Positions 1 to 10,996 of a stretch of 64,000 nt of DNA are shown in pieces. A program made the translations under genes and the position numbers. Source of the stretch: Liolophura sinensis (lineage: Eukaryota; Mollusca; Polyplacophora; Chitonida; Chitonidae); NCBI RefSeq assembly GCF_032854445.1, contig NC_088305.1:12155606-12219605 (forward strand), given 5' to 3'. Each line of letters begins with the position of its first letter. Position 1 is the stretch's first letter. Under the pieces are notes generated by a model. It did not search any database and was not told the origin of the DNA. It was given only the letters and a program-made list of their open reading frames with translations.

Positions 1-279
1 TCGCTGAATTGCACAGGAGGCAAGGTGTCAGACGAAGACTAATTTTTTGAGGTAGCCGTGCGGTATAGCCGCCTGGGTAAAGACAGAAAAGTAAGTAGAC
101 GGCAGAAAAAGGGAGATATGGGGAAAATCTTTACGATGAAATTGATTTTAGCGGTGATTAATTACTCAGAAACAAAGTGTAACTACTGAAGACATTTTTG
201 GACAGACTGTCGCTGTTATTTGGAGAAATCATACACAAAATACCCCTTTTTGGGGGTACTGTTCCAAAGCATTTAAGAA

Positions 280-545
280 TGGCACTAGTTGCTGTCTCGC
301 TTGACACTCAGCATTGAAAGTTTAGGGCAATGAAACAGGAATCGTTGGCCCGGTGTCAGTATAAGGTGACTGGGTGGCTTGTCACGTTTGGTGTCTTCGG
401 CATTATGCTTCAGTGGCGGTAGCACTTTGGCTGCATGGACTCGCCTTGCCCAAAGAAGACACAGTATGTGTGCACACACCTAATGACTCCTCGCCGTTAT
501 ATGACTAAACAATTGTTAAGTTCGACGTAAAACCCCAAGAATACA
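280..545 (+). mobile_element. SINE-C copy, 5' truncated
   Basis: Shares the CAGTGGCGGTAGCACTTTGG core, the GAAGACACAGTAT stretch and the AAACCCCAAG tail with copies at 14605 and 44427. The tRNA-like head is missing. Confidence 0.75.
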
Positions 546-546
546 T

Positions 547-548
<2 letters not shown>

Positions 549-599
<51 letters not shown>

Positions 600-608
600 T
601 ATATATAT
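549..608. repeat. (TA)n microsatellite
   Basis: Near-pure TA dinucleotide run with one break. Nothing else is recognisable from here to 1500. Confidence 0.97.
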
Positions 609-1506
609 CCTAGTAATCTTTGGTGTACAGATTCTCTCGCCTGTTAATCATATACATGTAGTCATGCAATATGTAAATCAACGTAGGCCTACATGTAAAG
701 GGCATTCTCCAGAAAGAATTGTTAGTGAAATGAAAGCAGCGGCGGCAGACAATTGCATGTCATTATAAAATTGACCATAATTTTAGCGAAGGACACAATT
801 TCCCCAATTTGTTTTACCGGAAGCACTATATTACGAAATTGTCACTCGAAAACCGCGAGAAAATTAGTAGGAAAAGAGAACACCAACCGTTTCATATATA
901 TGAATGCAGACAGAAAGTTATTAAACATTCTCATATGTTTCGATCAGGCCAAATTTGAAGGGACATAGAACAATTTCAAAAATCCGATTAGCACGAAACA
1001 TTTGTAAGGGTCTTCAAATATTTCCTTGTTGAAGGGACATACCTGGTTTCGTATATTAGAAACATAAGCCCCATTGGATGCACCATTTACACATACACAT
1101 TTAAGTGCCTATTAAAAACAACTACTTTCAAATTAACGTCCAATGGTAAATACTCATGCCGTCTGCAAATAGACGGTCAGTAACTTTGAATTAACTCTTG
1201 ATGAGAGATCATTGATCATAACATCAAATAATGTAAGAGGAATAGGACCTGAAATTATATCGAGGTAAGAACGCATAACGGCATTAGACTTCTATTGTTA
1301 TACATCAACTAAGCCATTATTACAGGGTTACACCAGTTAAATTACCTTTAATAACAGTGTTACAGCTATCCTTCCGTGAGGAACTACAATGCGGTGTAAT
1401 ACATCTGTGACTTTCACAATGTCGTTGTTGTTTCTTTTTTGTTTCATAACTTCATTAAGATTCAAACTGTGATGTGCATACCAAGAAAGTCATCTAAGCG
1501 GACTTC

Positions 1507-1747
1507 ATTTATTTATTTGATTGGTGTTTTACGCCGTACTCGCTTGCATGATGGAGGCCAGCATTATGGTGGGAGGAAAACGGGCAAACCCCGGGGGAAA
1601 CCCCGACCATGCGCTGCAAACCATCCCACGTACGGTCGGAGAGGAAGCCACCATGAGCTGAACTCACTGCGACCGCATTGGTGTGAGGCTCCTGGGTTAA
1701 TGTGCCGCGCTGGCTTGCTAATCCCCTCGGTCACGGAGGCTCCCCGG
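1507..1747 (-). mobile_element. SINE-A copy
   Basis: Sense order (read on minus): tRNA-like head with CACCAATGCGG, then the body GGGTTTCCCCCGG, the tail GAGTACGGCGTAAAACACC and a short TAAA run. SINE-A is the dominant repeat here, with at least 20 recognisable copies or fragments. ORFs across it are artefacts. Confidence 0.88.
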
Positions 1748-1812
1748 ACCTTTTCTCAATGCTGCTGTGCAGCATGGTTTAAACTGATGATGGAGGATGA
1801 GTGGCTTTTCGT

Positions 1813-4545
1813 CGTGTCTTACATGAATCTAAGCGTCGAAACAGACGTCCGTATACGTCAACCAATATGGACATTCCGGGTCAGTAATCGCAATTCCCAA
1901 AACGACGTTTAACACAAGCTACCTAACAACTAAGAAAGTATATAAAGTATGAAAATAGGACGGAATTATACAAAGAGGAGCAGTTTTCAATGATGTAGGA
2001 AAGACACAAGGTATGTTTTAGGCGACTAGAATATAAGTAGTCGATAATAAAATATGTATTTCAGTTGCTCTTTGATTGCAACTGTTCATATATCCAAAGT
2101 GACAGTCTAATTCAACACGATGAATACATCGTCCCTAGCACCGGGTGAAGCGGAATTAGAGACAATCATGAAGCACAGCGCCAAAGAGTCCGTACACTAT
2201 GTCCATAATTACCTACCAGGGAATTATACTCATTGTAAAACTTAAGAAACTTGGAATGAAGGCGTTTAACGGATTTGTGCATTAAAAACCTTTGACGTTG
2301 CATGAAATCGTCACACAAAATGTAGGATCCAACGAATGCTTCAAGGCGAGATATGTTCACGCCATATGCAGGACCATTCGGACCATTCGGTATATTGCTT
2401 ATCTGTAAGGATAATTTTACAATGTCAAAATTGAAACTAAGCAATATATTGCTTAGTGAATGAGAAAGATCGGGGCTGGGGAACATTACTCCTTAAGAGT
2501 ATCTGCATATAGTTGAATTCATATGAGAACAGGTGTAGGTCGGTCAAAAGCGGGGCACGGTTTGCACCCATCGGAATACCTATACTCTTTCATATATAGA
2601 TTCCCTTAATTTCACACAAATGGTGTCTATGAGGAATTCCAGCAACTCAATGAACATTGGAAACCTCCCAAAAATGGCAACCCTTGTATGTACTGGAATT
2701 GAAAAAGGCTTTGTTGCCTTTGACGTTAACGTAATTATGTCTATTAAATCCGTGTGAGGAATCGTAATATAGAGAGTGGAGAAATAACAAGTAGATATAT
2801 CCTAATATGGAATGGGTTTAATAGCGTATAGTTCTTCAGTGAGACGCTTAGAATTTTTAAGTGTGCACGCTCAGTTGACGCCTGCATTTTTTGCAATAGG
2901 GCAACGGTAGTTGTTCCAAAATGAGGCCTTTTTACTATTGCTTGTTAGACCTGAGGTGAACCCTGGGAAACGGGAACGCAATAACTTTGGATGAAGGTTT
3001 CACTTCCACAGTATGAAGTCCAGGGCTCGTTCTTATATAAACGGTATGGTATTCTCAAGCTAATGTACTAACACTTCACTCCAAACTACACTGGACTTTT
3101 TTGTGTTCCGATTCAGAAACGTCATCAAAGACGGCTATAACATAAACATCCAAATTTCTTATTTGTGTCACTTTTGCTAGTCGCTATACCTCACTTTAAC
3201 CATTAATTTTGCAGATTTACTGCTCTACACATAATTTGTTTTGGAAGTTTTCTCTCGTGTCCCTTTTGCCTATGTGATATCTCCACATTTTAAGGAAGCC
3301 GTCGGAGTGACAATATACTAAACATAACAAATAATTAAATATTATCGTCGACTTCTCAATATTTTATTAAATTTGTTGTCTTTAAATATTTTTTTGTGGA
3401 AATATATCTATTTAAGGCTTTGGGATTCAAAGTTTTTCACCATCAAAACGTATCAAAAGTGTTGCTAAGATGACCACCAAATCAACACCAGTTTAGCTAA
3501 ACCACTGTACAACCCGGAAGTTAGGTATATTGTTCAAAGATGTATTTTGAGATTGACTATATAAGGATTTGATATGTCACTTTCGGGACTCCGATATTCA
3601 TGATGCATTTGCTCAGATGAACGTCTGTGACCTGGCCAAGAAATCCAAAGACACGTTCAGGAGCAACTCCTGTATCACAGGCTCTCCGAGTAGTACATCT
3701 TATCTGGGCCCTATATTTATACAAAGACCAAAACGGTTTCTTCTCTCGCAGACTGTACAATAGGGAAAGTTTCAAATTTCACAGTGTAAATTATCATTGC
3801 TCGGGCAGCAATATACCGAAGGGTCCTGCATATGGCATGTACATATCTCTTCTTGTAGCACTTCGTATATACTGTGTGTTATGGTAATAATTTTCAATCT
3901 ACGTCACAGGTTATTACCGCAAAAAAAATTGTGCATCAAGGTTGTTCGATCAAACGCCCTCGTCAAACAAGAGGCCGTATTTCACCGAATACGTGTGACC
4001 AATTGCCAGATGTCACACTGTCGTCGCTGCTCTGCTCTTACACTCTGTGCAGTACGTCTTTAATTCTATCCATTGTTTTACAATGAGTATAATTATCTTG
4101 TGAGTAAATATGGACAAAGCGTCCAGAATCTCTTGCACTCTGCTTCATGTTGTGTCTGATTTCACCCAGGGCTAGGGGACGTATATTCATCGTGTTGAAT
4201 TAGATCGCCACATTAGATATATGAACAGTCGCAATCAAAGCGCAACTGAGATACACATTTTATTTTCAACAACTTTGTATTCTATCATGCTACACGGTTT
4301 GAACACGGATTTCACTCAATCACCTAGAATATACCCTGGGTCTTCCGCAACATCACGGACAACAGTTGTTGACGGCCTCTCTTTACATAATTCCGTCCTA
4401 TTTCCGTACTTTATACACTTTCTAATAGTTTGTGTTAACGCCGTTTTGGGAACTGACCTTGCTATTATTGACCTGGAACGTCCATCTTAGCTGACGGCTG
4501 ATATACAAATGTCTGTTTCGACGTATAGATTCATCTTACCGGTGA
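1813..4545. mobile_element. Foldback element with long inverted-repeat arms
   Basis: The left arm (about 1813-2480) and right arm (about 3790-4545) are imperfect inverted copies. For example GAATTCAACACGATGAAT-type, AATAGGACGGAATTAT and GCCATATGCAGGACC segments recur in opposite orientation and in mirrored order. The arms are about 650-750 bp, the spacer about 1.3 kb without a long ORF, so the element looks non-autonomous. The right arm holds an insertion at 3963-4084 absent from the left arm. A diverged piece of one arm end recurs at about 37430-37535. Confidence 0.75.
3963..4084 (+). repeat. Short interspersed repeat 'D' inserted in foldback arm
   Basis: Bears GTGTGACCAATTGCCAGATG and CACTGTCGTCGCTGCTCTGC. 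Related copies are at 4968-5060, 23105-23205, 23634-23740, 52700-52760, 52850-52912 and 54022-54110. Its limits are given by comparison with the opposite arm of the foldback element, which lacks it. Confidence 0.6.
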
Positions 4546-4675
4546 GACATATAAAATATGGATATTCAAGTTCTGCCGTTTAAAACCGAGACACTAGTGA
4601 ATTCTGATTAGTCGATTGTTTTCCACACGTGAACTTTTCAATATATTAGAGAGTAGGATAATTGCTGTTCAGTAT

Positions 4676-4885
4676 TAGATTGTTGGTTGATTGATCAGTG
4701 CTTAACACCGTACTCAGGAATGTTTCACTTCCATGATTTCGGTCAGGTTTACGGCTGGGTTAAACCAGAATGCACGGAGTAGACCACCCGACAAGCCTCT
4801 TGACGTCAAATGGTAGCCGAAACAGCGAGAGCGGGATTCGAACACGTGAATTAACTGGTCAAGGACCTGACAGTCTTGGACAGTC
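4676..4885 (-). mobile_element. tRNA-derived SINE-like element, different subfamily
   Basis: On the minus strand it opens with a B-box-like GTTCGAATCCCGC and ends with a tail related to SINE-A (TGAGTACGGTGTTAAGCAC). A similar, more decayed copy is at about 54576-54790. Confidence 0.55.
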
Positions 4886-4967
4886 ATGCAGTACTTTTGT
4901 CATCGGAGAATTTACATGAGCATTAAGACTAAAATCCTAAATGACATAAATTGAAAGACCGGATTTC

Positions 4968-5060
4968 ACCGGTTTCACTTGACCATTTGCCAACTATCAC
5001 CTTTTCGTCGCTGCTATGGTTTTACTCTCTATGCTGTAGTCCTTCAGAAGCTCTGATCTA
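4968..5060 (+). repeat. Short interspersed repeat 'D' copy
   Basis: TTGACCATTTGCCAACTATC and TTTACTCTCTATGCTGTAGT match the D element. Otherwise 4886-5620 shows nothing recognisable. Confidence 0.55.
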
Positions 5061-5619
5061 TTAACGTTTGCTGGCTATACCCTTCTTTAACATAACAAAA
5101 TACGTTGCAAATACAGAGTATTGTCCCCTTGTACATATGGGCATGAGTCAGGTTTCCCTTTTCCCAGAGCATTACTTTTTAAATATCGTGTCTTTCTAAA
5201 ATCGGCAACTGAATGAACAAATAATGAATAACTGAGTATTGTTGTTTTTTAAATTTTATTTCTCACATTTTCTTTGCACGTGATATGACATACTTACTAT
5301 CCCGTGAAATCCGATAATTTACTACATCTTTGCATCCATCCAGCAGGGTGTTTGCTATCGAAGGTTTAAAAGCCTAAACATCGAGTAAGACATTCAAGGG
5401 TTAAAGTTTAGGGAAACTACGTATGTCATGGAACTACAACGTTTTGTAACCAAAGGAAATATGCCCCACAATATCCCTAGACGTGTATGTAGTTAGTTTA
5501 AACAATCTGGTGTATCAGAATTGTTAAAAGACGATCAAGAAACGGACGTACAACCATCAAAATAATACGAATTAATACCAGCATAAGACAGTTTCCATCC
5601 AAAATAGGATTCAGTTTCG

Positions 5620-5990
5620 CCAAGTAGCTCAGGGGATACCCTATCCACAAGCAGTAACAAATCAAAATAACAAAAGCAACTAAGGTCAACAAGTTCTACT
5701 GAGTTGTTATGGTCTCCATGTGAAAGCGTGGAAATAAGTTTGATTAAAAGTAGTCGAGGAGATGTCCTGCTGACAAACAGTAACCAAGCCAAATAGTTAA
5801 AACAAGGCCAAGGAACAAGCAGTAATTGAGGTTTTCATAATTACATATGTTGGTAATCAAATTTGATAAATTCCCTCCCAACAGTTTTAAACGTATCTTG
5901 CAGGCTAGCTGCATTGACTGACGGCTTTCAATTGACATCATAAATTCATTAGAGGACACCCCAATATAAATAAGTGATACGTAACAACCA
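5620..5990. repeat. Imperfect tandem duplication, about 125 bp units
   Basis: Segments at about 5622-5690 and 5749-5815 align (AAGCAGTAACAAATC with AAACAGTAACCAAGC and flanks), with a weaker third copy near 5950-5995. Open frames across it are short and match no known family. Confidence 0.45.
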
Positions 5991-6069
5991 GGATCAAATA
6001 TGTTTTTTTTTTCTACTCAGCACACAACACAGACAAAAGAAATATAAATAGTTGGATTATCATTAAGCC

Positions 6070-6235
6070 ACTCTTTGCAACACTGGACGCCATTGACCTG
6101 GATATAGTGACAACACTGGACGCCACTGACCCGGATATGGTGACAACATTGGGCGCCTTTGCCCTGGATATGGTGACCACACTGGGCGCCATTGACCAGG
6201 ATATATTGACCACACTGACGCCATTGATATGGTGA
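6070..6235. repeat. 33-bp minisatellite, open on both strands
   Basis: About five units of GCCATTGACCNGGATATGGT plus GACCACACTGGGC. The unit is 33 nt, so an 11-residue periodic frame stays open on each strand. No neighbouring exon was found. Confidence 0.85.
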
Positions 6236-6930
6236 CGTGTATTAGTGCTGTTTTTACAGAAAAGCTACTCGCTTGCACAAGAATCGTATAAAATCACGAA
6301 TACGATGAACTGAAACCTTAAAACAGATTTTTTTGTCATCAATAGTGTTTTCTTTCCTTTATCGATGAGAAACCTAGCAATGTCGTTAGTCTAGTAGAAT
6401 GCGATAAATAAGCGGGAGAACGATAAGGCTTACTGCCGGAAACATTTGATGTCAACTTGTGAAGATTCATTTGTTATGATGTCAGCAATCAGCTGATAGC
6501 CTCAGTTCTGAGATCAGGTTCCACTGGTATCTGTTACAACAAACAGAAAACAATCTCTTAAGAGATAAATATCGCATGAAGTATAAGCATGACTTCTGGC
6601 AACTGCCAGACACGAGGCACACGATGGATATGCACAATCCCTGATTTCACAAGAAACTATAGCCCTCTGTTTGTGACATGGATAATAAATCTGTCTAACC
6701 CTAAAAACTTGATGCGAAACTCGACACAGAAATGTTTAAAGAATACATGAAAAGGTACTATAAGACGAAATGTATGATAAGGAAAATAAAGCAAGATACG
6801 CCAAAAATGAGAAGTGAATCAAAAATCTAATTATACAGACGCTTAAGTCGTCTTTTTACACGACAGGCTAGGTCGAGTGGAGCATAATGTTGAACACCGA
6901 GTTATATAATTCTTCTATAGACCTAAAAGA

Positions 6931-7197
6931 TTTTTTTTTTTTTTTGGATTGGTGTTTTACGCCGTACTCAAGAATATGTCACTTATACGACGGCGGCCAG
7001 CATTATGGTGGGTGGAAACTGGGCACAGCCCGGGGGAAACCCACGACCATCCGCGGGTTGCTGACAGACCTTCCCACTTACGGCCGGAGAGGAAGCCAGC
7101 ATGAGCTGGACTTGAACTCACAGCGACCGCATTGGTGGGAGGCTCCTGGGTCATTACGCTGCGCTATCGCGCTAACCGACTGAGCCACGGAGGTCCC
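6931..7197 (-). mobile_element. SINE-A copy, full length, with target-site duplication
   Basis: Poly(T) on the plus strand, SINE-A body, then the head at 7190. Flanked by a perfect 13-bp duplication TAGACCTAAAAGA at 6918-6930 and 7198-7210, which fixes both ends. Confidence 0.96.
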
Positions 7198-7796
7198 TAG
7201 ACCTAAAAGAGCTTGCTTTTCTATCACCATTGACATCGCCAAGGCAGCTTACCAAAATTCCGGAGTAATTTATTTTGAGTTCTAAGAAGAAAGCTTAGAA
7301 GTCTTTTTTGTACTTTCATATGTTAGGCCAAATCATATCCATCGCATTGAGGAGAAACCCAAACGTTTCATGTATTCTTTGATGCTTTTTCTGTCCTAGA
7401 CCCATGCAGAATGTTTCCATTCATATGGGTACCGAATTGGCTCATTTTCAAACTGCGTTCTTTAAAGAAAGAGAACAGGAAATGAACTCATCGGCTTCTG
7501 ACATACCTTTAAAAACTAAACTATCTGCACTGTAAAACAATATTTTAGCCACATTAAACGCATTGAAATATTTGAAACGTGAAGTCGGATTTATTGTGAT
7601 TTTGTGCAAATGTTCATCGTTGGAATGCGCAGCCGTTCTTTAATCTATTATAGCGAGTGTGAGTTGTACAGGCGCATTTCAACTGACACTTGCCAGCAAA
7701 TGAAATGATGTATATGCTATATATAGGGGGCTTGTCTGCTATAGTCAGTACTTATAGTGTAATACTTTACTTACTACTGCCATTTAAAGGAAATCA

Positions 7797-8052
7797 TGGG
7801 GCCTCCGTGGCCGAGTGGAGTAACACGCAGGTACGGCGCAATGTTCCAGCAGCCTCCCACCAGTGCGGTCGTTGTGCGTTCAAGTACAGCTCAAGCTGCC
7901 TTCCTCCCCAGCTGTACGAAGGAAGGTCTGTCAACAACCTGCGGATGGTCGTGGGTCTCCACTGGGCTCCACTCGCTTTCCTCCCATAATGCTGACCGTC
8001 GTTGTATAAGTGAAATATTTTTGAGTACGGCGTAAAACACCAATCAAATAAA
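7797..8052 (+). mobile_element. SINE-A copy
   Basis: Head GGGGCCTCCGTGGCCGAGTG, B-box region GTTCAAGTACAGCTC, tail TGAGTACGGCGTAAAACACC then A-rich. Diverged from the consensus. Confidence 0.92.
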
Positions 8053-8224
8053 AAAAGAATATGAGGAAGACCTAAAATACCAACCCGCCAGATGCAATTA
8101 ATGCAAAAGTGGTCGCGCTTTACTTCTAATTTAGCTTAATTTAATATCCGTTTTATTCCATTGTTCAGGTACTATGAAATGAATCTAAGCGAAAATGGCA
8201 AACATTATACAGATAGCGGATACT

Positions 8225-8337
8225 GTGGGATAGGATATGAGGAATTGTCAGCTGGCAAGAAGTGATATTCAATAAGGGCGAAGTCCAAGTTGAATATCAC
8301 GTGTAGAGAGCTGACAATTCCTCATATCCAATCCCAC
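8225..8337. repeat. Long hairpin (inverted repeat with about 48-bp arms)
   Basis: Left arm 8225-8273 (GTGGGATAGGATATGAGGAA then TTGTCAGCT) is inverted at 8290-8337 with a few mismatches and a loop of about 16 bases. 8338-9300 otherwise holds no supported feature. Confidence 0.85.
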
Positions 8338-9310
8338 ATCATGTACCATATGTTTTATTATACGGAAAAAACAGTGTACCTTTCCAGCTGTGTTTAAAAC
8401 GCCGGATTTGTACGACGATAACGGAGCTGTAGCCGTAAACAATTTGTTTACGAACACGTACACGTCGGAAAGCTAATTAAGGGAGAAAACTGCCCTGGAA
8501 TAAACACACGTGATCGTTGGATATTGGCACGAGATCGTTGGACAGTGCCTCGTGGGATAATATATTATGAGCGTGACGTTGTATTCTTTGGGCGCGTGAT
8601 CGTTGTACATCATGTTTGGCTAAAATTTAATGTGACCGTCTCTCGACCAGTGGAAGCGGACCAATGGAATCCTATGGGGAATAATGACATGGCTTGTCCG
8701 CACGATCGTTTACAGAGAACAAAACTGATTCGTTCAACAAGTTTGTTGCGTCTAAAAGTCAAGAAAAATGTCATCGCATATAATGGAGACTTTCATAAAT
8801 GAAAGTTCGGCTGCGGTTTTAAAACAGGGTATATGTTAGGTACTTAACGAAGGGCGCGGGTGTCCTAAATGCCCCAGGACTTACAACTTTCATGACTGTT
8901 GAAAATTAGCATTTAAGTACAAATACCTGGTAAGCCACAAGTGAAGAATAAGTCTGGCTTTCAGTTCAAGACTGCTTTGTGATCCCTAAGGCTTTTGTTC
9001 AGCAGTGTATTAAGAGATAAGCCAGGCTTAATAGCAGCCTAATAAAAAACTAATGACATTTGAGTCCACACTAAATTTAATACCGGGCTTAACTGCTAAT
9101 ACACTGTCGAACAACTGGAACCTGGGGCCTCGATCCTAGTACTCCTGTTTCCTCCATCACTCATATACCCGACGGCCGTCATATCAGTGAAATTTTCAGA
9201 ATACGGCGTTCAATGGCAATGAGACATCAATAAGTAACATAGGGATATCCGTTTATGTATTGGTATATATCTGCTTATCTGCGTAAGAAATATAAACTGG
9301 TCGTAAGGTA

Positions 9311-9362
9311 GCCCCCCCCCCCCCACACACACACACCCCACACACATACACACACGCACACA
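9311..9362. repeat. Poly(C) followed by (CA)n
   Basis: A run of Cs, then CACACA-type dinucleotides. Confidence 0.95.
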
Positions 9363-9446
9363 CTTGAAGGTTATGTTTTAGGCAAAGAGCGTTTGCTTTC
9401 ATTTGGACACTACATAGTTAAAGACATTAATTTTCCCTCAACTTAC

Positions 9447-9520
9447 CTTTAAATTAAAGTCAGCGGAGCGCTTAGCTACATCAAATGAAGGTATGTTGAA
9501 TATTTTGGTCTCTGTGTTTG
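9447..9520 (-). CDS. GABA-B-like exon 16: cytoplasmic tail
   Basis: 74 nt, phase 1 in and 0 out, with a strong acceptor (T-run then ACAG) and donor AAAG/GTAAGT. It encodes KIFNIPSFDVAKRSADFNLK. It fits the phase of exon 15 exactly. No convincing following exon was found further left. Confidence 0.62.
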
Positions 9521-10961
9521 CTGTAAAAAAAATAAACGAAAGCTGTTCAAAAACAACTTTGCGGAAATGCTGTACGCTCGGAAGAACTTTGTGAAATTTT
9601 AGTAAATATGCACAATGAACATTTTCTTGTTCCTTTAGACATTTATAAACAGACGACAGTAAAAATAAACCAAGTATTATTGTCATTGCAGGATAGAGGT
9701 AAATTCCTACCTCCACTTAGCGGGGTCCCCTTTCACGAAACCTCTTCAGTTTATTCTTGGCTTAAGCAAAACTAAGCGATTATCGTAGTTGACTCACTCA
9801 GCTATGCAGTGGGTTTTTTTTTAAAAATACGTGACGTTGAGAGTTTAGGAAAACACTAGTAACCAAAGCAATTTATTGAACTTATGAAGTAGCGTGAAAC
9901 ATTAACATCCCGAAATATTTAAAACCCACACAATTTTTAACTCTCTACAAGAGAAGGCTATAAATAAATTTCCTGGAATCATGAATAATCCTTACCTTGT
10001 CCAGCTTCCGGAGCAACTTTGCTGGAATACCTTCCAGCAGTGGACGGTGGACTACTTACTGTCAAATCTCTGGCCGTTTCTCGCGGCCGCACACCGCCCT
10101 CTGTTGTCATGAACACTTTACCTGCTTGCTCGTTTCTTCGTAACACCTAGAAAATTAAAAACAGCCGTGTTGTCATGAAAAGTGTTACGTGTAAAAATGG
10201 TCTGATATTGTGAACCGGGTCTGAACAGGAAACGGTTGTATGGCGTATCAGTCATGTAAGGCGAAATCACGCTTTACAGAGTGATATTGGTATGTTATCG
10301 GAGAGACTCGTGTTCACGTGTCAGTCCGATCATTTTGAACTAAATTCACATTGACAATCAGGATTTCGCATTCCATGAAGTATATCCCGGAAGTGTCAAA
10401 ACTAAAGGTCGTAAACCCGGCATTACTCTTTGAATTCAGTTAAAGTTAGTGACGACTGGTAATATACAATATAAAAGATTCTAAAACGACACAAAATCAC
10501 TAATTAAATAAGGTAAACAGAGGCTTCGATTAACGCCTTAAATCAGGAGGCTTATAAACACATGGTAAAAATGGAGTTTTACCCCTGGCACACTGATTTC
10601 CTGTACTCATCATAAAAAATACAAACAAATACAAAATATGAAAATAAACTACAACACCTGTGCGTGTGAAGGAAAATAAACAATTGAAAAATTTTCTTTG
10701 TAAGAAATTATTTTGCCAGAAACAAAACCGATATGGGAGTCTCCGAGGCAGAGGTGGTTAGCATGATAGCGCAATGACCCAAAAGTCTCTCACCATTATG
10801 GTCGCTCCGAATTCAAGTCCAGCTCATTCTGGCTTCCTCTCCGGTCATAGGTGGGAAGGTCTGACAACAACCTGCTGATGGTCGTGGATTCCCCAGGGCC
10901 TCGTCGGATGCCGTAGTATTAGTGAATATATTCTTAAGTAAGGCGTAAAATACCAATCAAC

Positions 10962-10996
<35 letters not shown>

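Noticed and set aside
1439-1912. 157-codon plus frame and similar 60-100 codon frames elsewhere (6887, 7690, 12974, 23810, 43336)
   Set aside because: They are readings of SINE-A body sequence, recognisable by recurring peptides such as HYGG.. and NAVAVSSSPAHAGFLSGRK.
1-9446. Terminal exon(s) of the receptor tail
   Set aside because: Several acceptors followed by short phase-0 frames exist (for example near 5775 and 8810 on minus), but none shows a coiled coil or other tail feature, so none is annotated.
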